64,000 bases of DNA from Perca fluviatilis (GCF_010015445.1 NC_053133.1:434001-498000), one strand, 5' to 3'. Counted from the stretch's first letter, positions 44,486 to 55,538 are shown. The notes: a model not told the origin generated them from the sequence alone. A program made the numbers and translations.

Positions 44486-44504
44486 TTCATGAGGTAGTCT
44501 TAAC
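44486..44504 (+). other. Templated filler at deletion scar
   Basis: This 19-bp junction joins block A copy 2 to block C copy 2. TTCATGAGGTAGTC (44486-44499) is the exact reverse complement of 41807-41820 in the far end of the Tc1-like element (and of the same site in copy 2). Confidence 0.75.
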
Positions 44505-44527
44505 TGATGAGCTTCAAGAGGTAGTCA

Positions 44528-45531
44528 CCTCAAATGGTTTTCCAACAGTCTTGAAGGAGTTCCCAGAGATGCTTAGCACTTGTTGGCTCTTTTGCCTTCA
44601 CTCTGCGGTCCAGCTCACCCAAAACCATTTCGATTGGGTTCAGGTCCGGTGACTGTGGAGGCCAGGTCATCTGGCGCAGCACTCCATCACTCTCCTTCTT
44701 GGTCAAATAGCCCTTACACAGCCTGGAGGTGTGTTTGGGGTAATTGTCCTGTTGAAAAATAAATGATGGTCCAACTAAACGCAAACCGGATGGGATGGCA
44801 TGTCGCTGCAGGATGCTGAGGTAGCCATGCTGGTTCAGTATGCCTTCAATTTTGAATAAATCCCCAACAGTGTCACCAGCAAAGCACCGCCACACCATCA
44901 CACCTCCTCCTCCATGCTTCACGGTGGGAACCAGGCATGTAGAATCCATCCGTTCACGTTTTCTGCATCGCACAAAGACACGGCGGTTGGAACCAAAAAT
45001 CTCAAATTTGGACTCATCAGACCAAAGCACTTTACACTGGTCTAATATCCATTCCTTGTGTTTCTTGGCCCAAACAAATCTCTTCTGCTTGTTGCCTCTC
45101 CTTAGCAGTGGTTTCCTAGCAGCTACTTGACCAGGAAGGCCTGATTCGTGCAGTCTCCTCTTAACAGTTGTTCTAGAGATGTGTCTGCTGCTAGAACTCT
45201 GTGTGGCATTCATCTGGTCTCTAATCTGAGCTGCTGTTAACTTGCGATTTCTGAGGCTGGTGACTCGGATGAACTTATCCTCAGCAGCAGAGGTGACTCT
45301 TGGTCTTCCTTTCCTGGGGCGGTCCTCATGTGAGCCAGTTTCATTGTAGAGCTTGATGGTTTTTGCGACTGCACTTGGGGACACATTCAAAGTTTTCGCA
45401 ATTTTCCGGACTGACTGACCTTGATTTGTTAAAGTAATGATGGCCACTCGTTTCTCTTTACTTAGCTGATTGGTTCTTGCCATAATATGAATTCTAACAG
45501 TTGTCCAATAGGGCTGTCGGCTGTGTATCAA
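44528..45531 (-). CDS. Tc1-like DD38E transposase, copy 2, near-complete frame
   Basis: A 333-residue frame. The start used opens MIHSRQPYW; an internal Met at MARTNQLSKEKR is the more usual start. Paired helix-turn-helix domains cover ~25-75 and ~90-140, separated by GRPR-type sequence. The catalytic triad is D in WSDESKF, D in QQDNYPKHTS and E in SPDLNPIEM. I count 38 residues between the second D and the E, not the 34 of classical Tc1. The DD38E spacing matches the family described as Intruder. The frame stops ~35 residues short of the usual end at a TGA shared with copy 1. It would bind terminal repeats and move DNA by cut-and-paste, but this copy lacks its left terminal repeat. Confidence 0.9.
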
Positions 45532-46929
45532 CCTGACTTTAATAAGGGAAAAATTCCACTAATTAACCCTGACAAGGCACACCTGTGAAGTGAAAACCAT
45601 TTCAGGTGACTACCTCATGAAGCTCATTGAGAGAACACCAAGGGTTTGCAGCGCTATCAAAAAAGCAAAGGGAAGCTAATTTGAGGAATCTAAAATATAA
45701 GACATGTTTTCAGTTATTTCACACTTTTTGGTAGTACATAATTCCACGTGTTCATTCATAGTTTTGATGCCTTCAGTGAGAATCTACAATGTAAATAGTC
45801 ATGAAAATAAAGTCTGGCCTATGACTATTTTAGAAAAATAAGTAAATTAAAAAGTCCACATGGGATTTGTTTTAATGCGCTGAATTTAACAAGTTCTAGC
45901 CAATCAGAGGCAAAGTAGGGCGGGTCTTTGCTGAAATGTGTAGTCTCCGTGGTAACGCGGTTAAAAAAAATGGAGGCAAAGTTCATCAAACTTGGAGCAT
46001 GTAGATACAGGCAGCTTTAGTTGAGAAAGTAGTTAAAACAAATGGCGCTGGGTATGCATAGAGGACAACAGGAAACGGGTGGAGACAGGAAGCCGTTTAG
46101 CACTTGGTGCCTCAAATTGAGGGAGCGGCCGGGTGCTTCTGCAGCGCATGTTCAAGGAAGACACTGGACGGCAGTAGCGGTAAGAAAGTGCTTGCTAGTC
46201 ATTAGATGCTAGTCACAAAGCTTCGGTCCGTGCACTCTGTCACACGAGTACGTTACCGGCAACGACTGCTATCGTTGCGACTGCGCCTTCGCTGACCGAC
46301 CGTGATACAAACAATACGTGTGTGCACGTTCATAGAGGAACGTGATTTGTAAAAGCTATCTGAAGCCCAAACTGCCTTGACAAAGCTGTCTGTTTGGAAT
46401 CAGCATGGCAGGTATTTAAACATAACGGCCTTGTCCCAGAGTTTAGATGTCTAGCTAGATGAAAAGATAAACAATGCAACGTTTTTAATAAATTTAAATA
46501 AAGCAGCTAATATCAACATGGACAAAATCATGAATGTACTAATTTGCTTTTTTGATGATGACCTGGCCAGGGTAGTACATTTTCTTTCGGGGGAGCATGC
46601 CCCCGTACCCCCCTAGAGGGGTAATATCCTTTTTCACCCCTGACCCGTTTTCATGCCTGATATACAGTAGTGGTGTAACAAAAACTTCTGCGTATGTGTG
46701 GCTGTTAAAGAAAAAGAGATCCCAAAGACGATGTAAAGTGAGTTAACAGTTAACAATAAACAAGAAGCTTCTCAAGACATGGTGGCCTCATCTTGTTAAT
46801 AATACTGTCGGTGAAGTAAAGGGCATTACCCCCAAAAGAACATCAGCCCTGGATGGAACGTCTCCCCAGCTGCCCCCAGATCTTATATCAAATCTTTATA
46901 ACCTATTTAGTCAGAAACTTCATCCAACG

Positions 46930-47120
46930 TCTGAGTCATTCATTTGATGAATGCTCAAGTCCGATTTTATATATCCTCGAGAGTCCGAGTCCAAGTACAA
47001 GACATCAGTCCGCGAGTCCAAGTCAAGTCATCAGTCCTGAGAATAGAGTCTTGAGTCGGACTTGAGTCCAGAGAATAGAGACTCGAGTCCGAGTCCATGA
47101 CTCGAGTAGCCTACTTCATC
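46930..47120. repeat. GAGTC-rich repeat, copy 3
   Basis: Duplicate of 43130-43330 within the second segment, again ending in CTACTTCATCACTG. Confidence 0.7.
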
Positions 47121-47569
47121 ACTGGCTGAGGCTCAATCACAGTGGCTGCTGTAAGTCTTTTTCAGATTTACTTGTCATTTTCCATCTCACACTACAGAAA
47201 ATAAACAAGACTTGGCTTGATTTCTTTTTTATGTTTGATCTTTACTTGATTACTCAGTACACAGGCTGGAGCAATAAGATAAGAGCAGGAAGACAACCAG
47301 AGCATCTGAAATACCTTGTGCGGTAACACTCAAATGCAAGACCAAACACAACCGTTAATGTCAAAAAGGGTTTACTTAACAGGCAGGGTTCTGTACACGG
47401 GAATTCAGTTCAAGAACAAGCATCATGGGTCAAGAAAAAGTAGTTATTGATTTTTACAGCAATTGATTTTTGCAGGTTTACTAAATGCAAATCATGAAGC
47501 TCCACATGCAGTGCATGCATGTGTTGAGTCAGCAAAGACTGAGTCAATAATCAAATCATGTAGTAAGAA

Positions 47570-49139
47570 CCAGCATTAGTCATATTCCCTAATTAGATAT
47601 TCTTTACAAGAAAATGTGAGAATGTATTGCATGCAAAGAGCAAAACTGACTGTCACAACCGACACTGTGGTAGAGAGAAAATATGTTCCTACATCGTTGC
47701 CATTCACTCTGGCTTGATTGGCCCCTAGCCTAACACCCACGCCCACTTCCTCTCCTCCTTCCTTTCCATCTCCCCCCTCTCTCTCACTGCTAGACACTTT
47801 ACAGCCAGCCATAAACAATAAGCAGAGAGCCTGTCATTGTGCCCACCAATGCAGCAGCAGCCGTCTCCGGGGGTCATCTAATTAATGCAGTGGATTATTG
47901 CTGGGTCCCTGGGCCAAGGCTGGGCACCGCTGTCTCTGAATAGGGTCATTATGGGAGGTAATGAACAGGGTGAGCAATGAGTTTTGGGTCTACTTGGCAA
48001 GGGGCTGCCTCAAATGTCAAAGCCACAATGTAATCATCACTTTGTTTGAGGCACTGGGGGTGCACTTTATTTGTTTTTGTGTAACTAGTAGTGTGGAAAC
48101 TGCATAGATGGAGTCATGAATGGACACATCTGGAGGGGCTACTGGTAGAATCCCTCCTCACTGACAATGCTAATGTTTAAATGGGCCACTGTTGGTACTG
48201 TCACCGTCCCACAGTGGCTGCCATGAGTTCTAAAGTATCTACATAAATGTACAGTTGTTGGACTTAAATTATTTCACTCATAATGCATAGTAAGCAAGTA
48301 TTTTCTCATGGTTAAGTACAAATTTGTTCATTTGTGTTTCCACAGCATCATTCAATAGCACAGACCCACAGTCACACCTCTCCAAAACCATGGCAAAGTG
48401 TGAATACCTTCATTTCTTTTCCCAGACCAGGATTTAACTTTTCAAATTCACAGTTTATATAGTGACTATACTACAGACTAAAAAATCTCCAAAACCCATG
48501 TTTTATTATTTTATTTTGAGATTAAAGGACTGAACTTATTTTCCTGCTGGATAAATTAAGACATTAAACATAAATTTGACTTTTCAAATATGGACAGGAG
48601 GAACAGAACCGCAGTTCAGAATGGATTATTTTGTCTATATTTACAGTACCCATGCCTGCAGCTGCAGCAGCACACATCTGTTGCCTGTTCACGGTCAGTT
48701 GCATTTTATGTGCAGCTCCTAACCTTTTCAACATTCCAACATGATAATAAAGTTTACAAAATAGATAAAAAAAAAAAAAGTATTACTTTTTTTTTGTTCT
48801 GAGACCTCCAACCTAAATTAGATTGACTTCTATGTGTTAATTAGGAGGACTATTTGTCACTGTATCGTGTTTAAAAAATTGACTGTAAGAGGCTTTTCAG
48901 AAGTTCTATGGCCATACTGTTGTATTTCTGTAAAGGCTACAGACAACAAAGCCTTTAAATTTAATTTTTGTTTTAGTTTATCCCGCTCACATTTAATCTT
49001 CTGTGAGTGTGATACAATTTTTAACATTCCGATGTCAAATCTGGGAGCCACATGGGAAACAACTCTTGCCAACCACCCTAAAGACATGGGTTTAAAAACC
49101 AATGGTGTTGACTCCAGCTTGTCAACCTGACAAACACAA
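47570..49139. other. Probable single-copy host non-coding DNA
   Basis: It begins where the duplication ends. No transposon motif and no convincing exon. The segment 47830-48010 has balanced composition and homeodomain-like cores (TAATTAATG near 47880) and looks unlike the surrounding repeats. An AATAAA followed by an A-rich run at about 48748-48778 is probably incidental. Confidence 0.5.
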
Positions 49140-49493
49140 GTGACAGTGTTTGCAAGCGGGAATCCAGTGAAGAATCATGTTTTTCGTCACCTCTCTAGTG
49201 AGTTGCAATAAGGACTGCAATGCCGGGGACGTGGCTCTGCTCTCCTCTAAAACTCTCTACCCTACGTTTACGGTAAGCATATTGTCTCAGTTCCGGTACT
49301 TCCGTGTCACAGACGTTAGTTTGCTGCTCCAGCAAAAACATATTCAACTCTGCTTTATTGTTCAATTTAGCAGCTAATTGCCTGGATTGCATTTAAACTA
49401 CACTAGTTATACTCAAGCATTTATAGTTCTCTTCTGCATGCTGATCTCACAATTGTTAAAACGCTGTTAGCTACTTTAGCTTAGCCATTAGCA

Positions 49494-50263
49494 ATGGCTA
49501 ATTCCGCTCCCTCTCCTGCTCTCTCTTGCTTGGTGTGTCAAATGCTTAGCTACTCCTCTGCCTCCTTTAGTGATAAAGATACATGTAATAAATGTATATT
49601 CGCTGCTCTGGAGGCGAAGGAAGCGTAGCGCTAGCTCTGAACCGGGGAGCGCACATGACGGCGGTCGCTCTAAACCGGAGCTTATGGCTAACCACCAAAA
49701 TCTTTGCCTTTTTACAGTTTCTCCCCACTCAGTGACACACCCGCTGAGAAGCCAACTCTGGTTATTGGGAGCTGTATACTGCGGAACGTGAAGTTGGCAG
49801 CTCCAGCGGCCACAGTCGTGTGCGTCCCTGGGGCCAGGGTGGGCGATGTGGAATCCTATCTAAAGCTGCTGGCTAAAGATAACCGTAAATACAGTAAGAT
49901 CATACCTCATGTAGGTGGTAATGATACCCAATTACGCAAATCGGAGATACTTAAATTAATGTTAAGTCACTTTGTTCATATGCAAAGACAATGTCGGACT
50001 CAGTAGTTTTCTCTGGACCCCTGCCGAACCTGATCAGCGATGACATGTTCAGCCGCATGTCATCCTTCCACCGCTGGTTGTCGGGATGGTGCCCAGCTAA
50101 TGATGTGGGCTATGTAGATAACTGGAGGGCGTTCTGGGGAAAGCCTGGTCTGATTAGGAGACGGCATTCATCCCACTTTGGACGGAGCCACTCTCAAATC
50201 AAGAAATCTGACCGAGTCTATTATCGGTTCCATTGGAGCAGTCGTCCACTCATTGTCACATAA
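49494..50263 (+). pseudogene. L2-type ORF1 with esterase-like domain
   Basis: ATG at 49494 opens a 44-codon stretch with CLVC and CNKC (a C-x2-C pair set) that ends in TAG at 49626-49628. The next piece (to 50006) has [12 protein letters not shown] and [10 protein letters not shown], corresponding to the GDS and GGND blocks of SGNH/GDSL esterases. A shift near 49990 moves the rest ([41 protein letters not shown]) to another frame. Fish L2/CR1-type LINEs are known to carry an esterase in ORF1. Here Cys replaces the usual Asp beside the catalytic Ser, so activity is doubtful even without the breaks. Confidence 0.8.
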
Positions 50264-51340
50264 ACACAGTGTCTGTCCCCCGACTCAGATCAGTTAAATC
50301 AAAGGTAAAGAAAAGAGGAGCTATACTTAAGAATCTAATTGGAATTAAAACCACCACTGCAATGATAGAAAAGAATAGGGAAATTAGATGTGGACTATTA
50401 AATATTAGATCTCTGTCTTCTAAAGCAGTACTAGTAAACTATTTGATATCAGATAATCAAATTGATCTATTCTGTCTTACCGAAACATGGCTGTGCCATG
50501 AATAATATGTTAGTCTTATGTTAACTTTAGTCCCTCCCAAATTGATAATTTTGTAGACGGTGCTACGGCCTCGCTACGGACAACTTTATCTCTGTTGCTC
50601 CTCTCAAAAAGAAGATGATGAAAAGGAAACTAGCACCTTGGTATAACTCCCAAACTTGCAAATTAAAACAAACCTAACGAAAACTTGAAAGTAAATGGTG
50701 TTCCACCAATCTGGAAGAATCTGGCAAGACAGTCTGAAAACCTATAGGAAGGCCCTCAGAAATGCCAGATGAGACTATTACTCATCACTAATAGAAGAAA
50801 ATAAGAACAACCCAAGGTTTAGGTCTTAGCCAACTAGAGACCTATATCTAATCTTCCCTTTCTCTCCAAAATCCTTGAGAATGTAGTCGCTAATCAGTTA
50901 TGTGACTTTCTACATCGCAATAGTTCATTTGAGGATTTTCAGTCAGGATTTAGAATGCATAAGAGCACAGAGACGGCACTGGTGAAAATTACTAATGACC
51001 TAACTACTTCAGACAAGACTTGTCTCCGTACTTGTCTTACTAGATCTTAGTGCTGCATTCGAAACTATTGACCATACCATCCTGTTACAGAGACTGGAAC
51101 ACTTAGTTGGCATTAAAGGAATCACGCTAAACTGGTTTAAGTTCTATTTACCTGATTAATCTCAATTTGGTAAGGTTAACGATGAATCCTCCAGGCATGC
51201 TAAAGTTAGCCATGGCATTCCACTAGGCTCAGTGCTTGGACCAATTCTATTCACCTTAGATAGGCTTCCTCTAGGCAATATTATTAGGAAACACTCAATT
51301 AACTTTCACTGTTATGCGGATGACCGATGATATATCTATC
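50233..51340 (+). pseudogene. L2-type ORF2: endonuclease start and RT remnants
   Basis: The frame 50233-50505 contains [19 protein letters not shown] and [10 protein letters not shown], the N-terminal endonuclease motifs with Asn and the catalytic Glu. After a deletion, short frames read SVAPLKKK, then near 50850-50960 ISNLPFLSKILENVVANQL and FQSGFRMHKSTETAL, then [28 protein letters not shown] and HCYADD (about 51300-51325). Multiple stops and frame changes make it non-functional. Confidence 0.8.
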
Positions 51341-51650
51341 AATCAAGCCAGACAAATAACTACAGCAGCAAAACTATTTATTATTGCAATGATCATCCCT
51401 CACTTAAAGGAAGGGTTTGGTAAATTTTTCCAATATACACTTTTTTATACATTGTTTGAAATGGCTTTACACTCCAACAGCAATAAATAACGTATGGGGT
51501 CTGAAAAAGGAGCAAAAGAGATCTGTTATCCACAGCTGCTGTAATCCAGTTAAAAAGCCCACCAATGACTGCCATATGGTCCGCTTGGAAAGAACCAATG
51601 AAATGCCTCCTTGCCCCGCTGCTTGTACTCTACCCCTCCCATGAACAAGC

Positions 51651-51858
51651 TTGAGCTCAAAGCGTATCATTGACGCCAGAGTTACTGTAAGTCTACTGGA
51701 GAATAGAGGAGAAAACTCAGCAACCGCCCGACCTGCTAAAAAGGCAAAGAGAGTACAAAGAGTAAACATTGGCATAGCTTTTCAGCTATGGCGACAGCTG
51801 AGGGAGTTGAAAGGCATGAAAAGTGACGCGATGGTTGCGGTCTTTCTGTTAGACAGGT
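51651..51858 (+). pseudogene. Exon-like segment in the repeat
   Basis: About 70 open codons start MSSKRIIDARVTVSLL and contain KKAKRVQRVNIG and FQLWRQLRELKGMKSDAMVA, ending FLLDR just before a GT at AGACAG|GTACAG, which could be a splice donor. The basic cluster and the WRQLRELKG phrase look like real protein sequence. I have an impression of multi-copy fish predicted proteins with this phrase but cannot name the family. Confidence 0.4.
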
Positions 51859-52156
51859 ACAGTTTTTTGGGGGGCGGGAGTTTTATTTTCAGGAAATGTC
51901 TAGCCAACATAGCTATTTATGTTGTGTTAGTCTTATTAGCCCAATGCTAACGTTAGCTTCTCTGTCGATCTAGGCTAGTATGCAAACATTCCTTTCTAAC
52001 AAAACACTATTTGTGTAATGGTATATGGTCGCAGGGGTCTGAACATATGTCATTTACATATTGGCTTTTCACAAACTAGTGTAGTGCCCGTTTGGAGCAC
52101 GTGCCTGTTCGAAACAGGCCGATTGTTTGGTTCACAGTATGTTTTTGTTGTTTTTT

Positions 52157-52163
<7 letters not shown>

Positions 52164-52206
<43 letters not shown>
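52164..52206. repeat. (TA)n microsatellite
   Basis: About 21 uninterrupted TA dinucleotides. Confidence 0.97.
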
Positions 52207-52207
<1 letters not shown>

Positions 52208-52736
52208 CATCATCTGAAAAAAAATCACTAAACACAAGACAACAGGTGTGCTGTGAGTTTGGCTGCATTTACTTGATCACACAGAGAAAGTTAGAAGCGA
52301 TAGAATGTCTTTCTTACTTTTCCTTCTGCCCTGTGCACAAACCCTATCTGCAGTACTGCAGATTACTTGACGCGCCTCTTGGCTTGCTGCTGCTCCTCAG
52401 TCGGACAATACTCTCTCCTACATAAAGTCGGCAGATTTGTCGCCAGTCGCTTTTTTTAACCCGCCCCCCGCTGCTGTACAGAGGCTCGTAGGCTATCCGT
52501 TGGTAGCAGAGTCGTGAACATGTAGCCTTGAACCACAATCAGCTGTCTAGAGATGTAACAACTCCCCGCCGCCACCACAGCTGTACTTTGCATGGGGGAG
52601 ACACACACGCATTATTTTTATAGTTATGACAAGGATCATATGATATTGGAAACACGGATTGATGAGACCCCCCTCTCTGTTGTTAACTGTGGGTGTCTTT
52701 CTACATTCTCTCTCATAAAAAAAAAAGTTTGCCACA

Positions 52737-52918
52737 TGGCTGGGTTGGCTCAGTGGGTAGAGCAGGCGCACATATACTGGGAGGTTTATGCCTCGACACA
52801 GAGGTCCAGGGTTTGAATCCGACCTGTGACAATTTCCTGCATGTCTTCCTCCCCTTTCTCAACTAGCTCATCAAATTAAGGCGGAAAAGCCTAAAAAATT
52901 ATGTTAAAAAAAACGTTT
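52737..52918 (+). mobile_element. tRNA-derived SINE, copy 2
   Basis: GGCTCAGTGGGTAGAGCAGG (A-box region) and GGTTTGAATCC (B-box) are followed by a CCTCCCCTTTCTC body and GGCGGAAAAGCCTAAAAAAT tail. The perfect 10-bp target duplication GTTTGCCACA lies at 52727-52736 and 52919-52928. Same family as 28407-28593 and 58538-58722. Confidence 0.93.
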
Positions 52919-52928
52919 GTTTGCCACA

Positions 52929-53289
52929 GCTGATAATACTGCCACATGCAGAGCCAGACCTGTCTGCTAAGACTGGAGCCCTGGACAACATTTTGAATAC
53001 TATATGAAATTAATTATTGTTTATATGAAAAGTTTCACACCACATTGGTTGTAATTATTTTGTGCAGCAAGTAGGGAGATGAGATATATCTTGATATTTG
53101 TAATAACATAAATGGGCATTGGTCATTTATCATTTAGAATTTTTTTATTTGAACAAAATATAAAAACAAAGGGTACTTTGTACCATTAATTCCTCATGGG
53201 AATAAATAAAAATAGAAAACTATGTAAATTGTGTATTTGTATGTTAAAGTAATCATTTTATGTAAACATGTCTATGAGTGTGTGGGGTA
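52929..53289. other. AT-rich non-coding stretch
   Basis: Nothing recognised apart from A/T-rich sequence and short open frames without domains. Confidence 0.5.
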
Positions 53290-53660
53290 GGGGTTAGACG
53301 GAGCCCTGAGGAGACGCTACTTTCAAATCTTGCTAGCTTTTTCAACATTACCAACCATGCCTTTAACATATGGTATGACAAGCTGGACTCAAGGGAAAGG
53401 TACAACACTTGTGCCCACTCTCTCTGTGTACAAGCTGGCTCTCAAGGTTTTAACAACTTACCATTATTGCAACATTCTTGACAAATATGACATCCTTCGT
53501 TGGGAAAATCTATTGAAATCCACAAGGTCTGCTCTGAGAGGGGACTGTGTAACCCCTTACAGGTCTAGCTCCAGCTCCTTCAGCCAATCATGCTTTTCTG
53601 TAAGAGCCTCTCATGTGTGGAGGTCTCTACCAACTGAAATAAGAAACTACATTCTATTTT
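53290..53660 (+). pseudogene. LINE RT C-terminal remnant (clade uncertain)
   Basis: The plus frame 53330-53758 contains YKLALKVLTTYHYCN and, further on, FSVRASHVWRSLPTEIRN. The F-S-V-R-A-x-x-x-W-x-x-L-P-x-x-I-R pattern is the common end of reverse transcriptase ORFs in several non-LTR clades. Residues upstream are too decayed to place. I infer a 3' LINE fragment. Confidence 0.5.
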
Positions 53661-54351
53661 ATTTGTGGTCATTACTGGCTAACCTGCTGCTAACTTGTCC
53701 GATGTCTTACCCATTGTCACATACAGCGTGGTCAGCTCTGCATTGCCTGGGTATGTAAGATCTCCATCATGATTGTTGTATGTTGTCTTAGATTTAGACT
53801 TAGAAAACTTTAATGTCCCAGAGAGGCAATTTGTCGTACAGTACAGGCATATTGACACATAATCCACAACACAAACATTGAACCAGACATCTACAGCCTA
53901 TAGTCTCATTGCTTAATGCTGTTTTTTTATGTTTGCATGTGTCAAGAAATGGCTATAATCTATGGAAGAGGATTAGGGCCACATGTGAAAAAATGTAATG
54001 AGTTCTGAGTTTAAAGTCAGAATTCTGAGATTAAAGTCATCATTCTGAGAAAAAAAACTTTTGTTTAAAAACTCAATTAAAAAAAAGGTTTAGACTTCAA
54101 AAGAAAGTCAGAGTTCTGACTTTAATCTCGACTGACTTAATATAAAAAAAAATTCAAAAAACATACAAACAGCAGTGATTCTGATAATTTTATTTTATTT
54201 ATTGTGTTAAACCATAACAGACGTTATCTCAGGACAGATAAACTAGGCCTAGACCATGCTCTCTAATTTACAGAGACACAACAATTCCCCCCAAAGCAAT
54301 TCCACTTATTGCAGTGGCAGCGAAGAAAAACTTCCTTTTAACAGGAAGTAA
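53661..54351. other. Non-coding, possible LINE/SINE 3' tail at 53795-53835
   Basis: GAAAACTTTAATGTCCCAGAGAGGCAATTT near 53800 resembles the ACTTTATTGTCCC...GGCAATTT 3' ends of some fish LINEs and SINEs. The rest, including short repeats of CTGAGATTAAAGTC near 54000-54130, shows nothing coding. Confidence 0.4.
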
Positions 54352-54359
54352 CCTCGGAC

Positions 54360-55538
54360 CAGTGGCGGCTGCTGGTCTTTCAAAGAGGGGAAGCTCATTT
54401 TCGGCCTACATAATTAAAATTGTCCATTTATTTATAGGCAAATTCTGCCCTACGTTCCTTTTCAAGAAAATGCTCTGTGACACTGTTGTACCAACTAAGC
54501 ATCTTTTCCATTGACCAGTGTCCTCTCAATGGCCAGCAGAGCTAGGCTGCTTAAACGGCCTTGGCCCATTGTGTTACGGGTGTAGGACTTGGGCCGCTTT
54601 AAACAGGAGAAGCTCATTCTACACCTGCAGATGTAGCTCCAATTGTTGCCACTAATGAGTAACAACAGTTTGTAAAGCTGAGGCACTGCACTGTCCAACT
54701 CCATGTCTTTAAGGAACACCAAGTAATCACAGCTTTCCCATGTTACAAAAATAAGCATCCTTAACTTAAGAGTCTTATACCGTATGCAGTTACAGCTAAG
54801 AAAGAAAGTCTCTAGGGGTGTAAAAGTATTTTGCACTCCTCACCACTAGGCGGCGACATTGACCAGTAAATGGCAGAGTGAACTCTAATGGCAAAACAGA
54901 ACTAGCATGAATTAAGTTTCGGAAAAGCTTCTGTTGATGTCGGCAGCCATTACGCTAGTAGAAACTACAGTGCTTCCGTTAATTACAGGTAAATAAGCAA
55001 TTGGCTAGCAATTGCACCAAGCAAATACCAAGAAATAGGTTGCAGCAGTTTGTCTTTCGACTACACTTGCAAAATCCGCGATGGGACTAAGCTTGAATAG
55101 CGTCAGCGACTTTTTATAGTACAAAATCACTGTCAATCAAAAGGAGATGCAGTCTTTTGACAGACCCTCCAATCATTACACAAAAGCCCGTAGTCCAGGC
55201 CAGCCCACTCCTCCATTCACCCCCAGAGACGCTGAGCATCCATGGGCGGGACATAATCGCAGCATTTATCCAATGACTATCTAGTTTCCAAGCACTGAAA
55301 AAAACTGTTCAAAGCAGCCCCATTGAAGTCCATGGTTTCAACAGGGAAATGCTACGGGGGATGTATGAGAAGGAAATCGAGTCAGCTGATTCTGAACGAC
55401 CTCGTCTTCAAGATGAACGTGTTCTAACGCATTTTTAGTCAATAAAATGTTAACACAATAGTACATATTTGACCATTAATTTTTTGACATTTTAGGGGAA
55501 GCCGAGCTTCCCTTGCAGTCTTAAAGAAATCAGCTCTG
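54360..55538. mobile_element. hAT element with 8-bp target duplication and hATC remnant
   Basis: Starts CAGTGGCGGCTGCTGGTC; the inverted right end reads CAGAGCTGATTTCTTTAAG, and GGGGAAGCTC/GGGAAGCTCGG blocks lie inside both ends. The flanks 54352-54359 (CCTCGGAC) and 55539-55546 (CCTCAGAC) match at 7 of 8 positions. At 1,179 bp it is an internally deleted derivative that kept part of the transposase C-terminus. Confidence 0.88.
54495..54836 (-). pseudogene. hAT transposase C-terminal dimerisation domain (hATC) remnant
   Basis: The minus frame of 113 residues ends with FSCLKRPKSYTRNTMGQGRL followed by SSLALLAIERTLV. This is the F-S-x-L-K-R-x-K-x-Y-x-R-x-T-x-x-x-R-L signature of the hATC dimerisation domain at the end of hAT transposases. 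Upstream residues (YKLLLLISGNN) are only weakly recognisable. The catalytic RNase H-like domain is absent. Confidence 0.8.

Larger units (their letters stand above)
44505..47569 (+). repeat. Segmental duplication block C, copy 2
   Basis: Matches 40705-43773 with a constant offset near 3800 and few differences. It contains the second transposase, the right end of the hAT-like element (ends 46659, ATATAC at 46660-46665) and a third GAGTC repeat (46930-47120). Differences cluster in CG-rich patches such as 42465-42510 versus 46248-46300. Confidence 0.93.
49140..51400 (+). mobile_element. L2-clade LINE with esterase-type ORF1, decayed
   Basis: The plus strand shows a 5' region, an ORF1 with a cysteine motif and an SGNH-esterase-like domain, then ORF2 endonuclease start and reverse transcriptase pieces, in the usual order. 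About 450 bp of the endonuclease is missing between ~50510 and ~50570, and several frameshifts and stops interrupt the rest. The copy ends within RT just after the YADD motif at about 51320, then the next element begins. Confidence 0.8.
51404..52430 (+). mobile_element. TTAA-type repeat with exon-like segment, right end unclear
   Basis: It starts at TTAAAGGAAGGGTTTGGTAA inside the decayed L2, a piggyBac-like non-autonomous terminus. I could not find the matching inverted right end, so the end coordinate is a guess. It contains an exon-like open segment and a (TA)n microsatellite. Confidence 0.45.

Noticed and set aside
40780..45130. Plus-strand frames opposite the Tc1-like transposase
   Set aside because: Shadows of the minus-strand transposase, duplicated with it.
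47576..47818. Minus-strand 80-residue frame as a host gene
   Set aside because: Low-complexity Gly/Glu stretch without domain or splice context.
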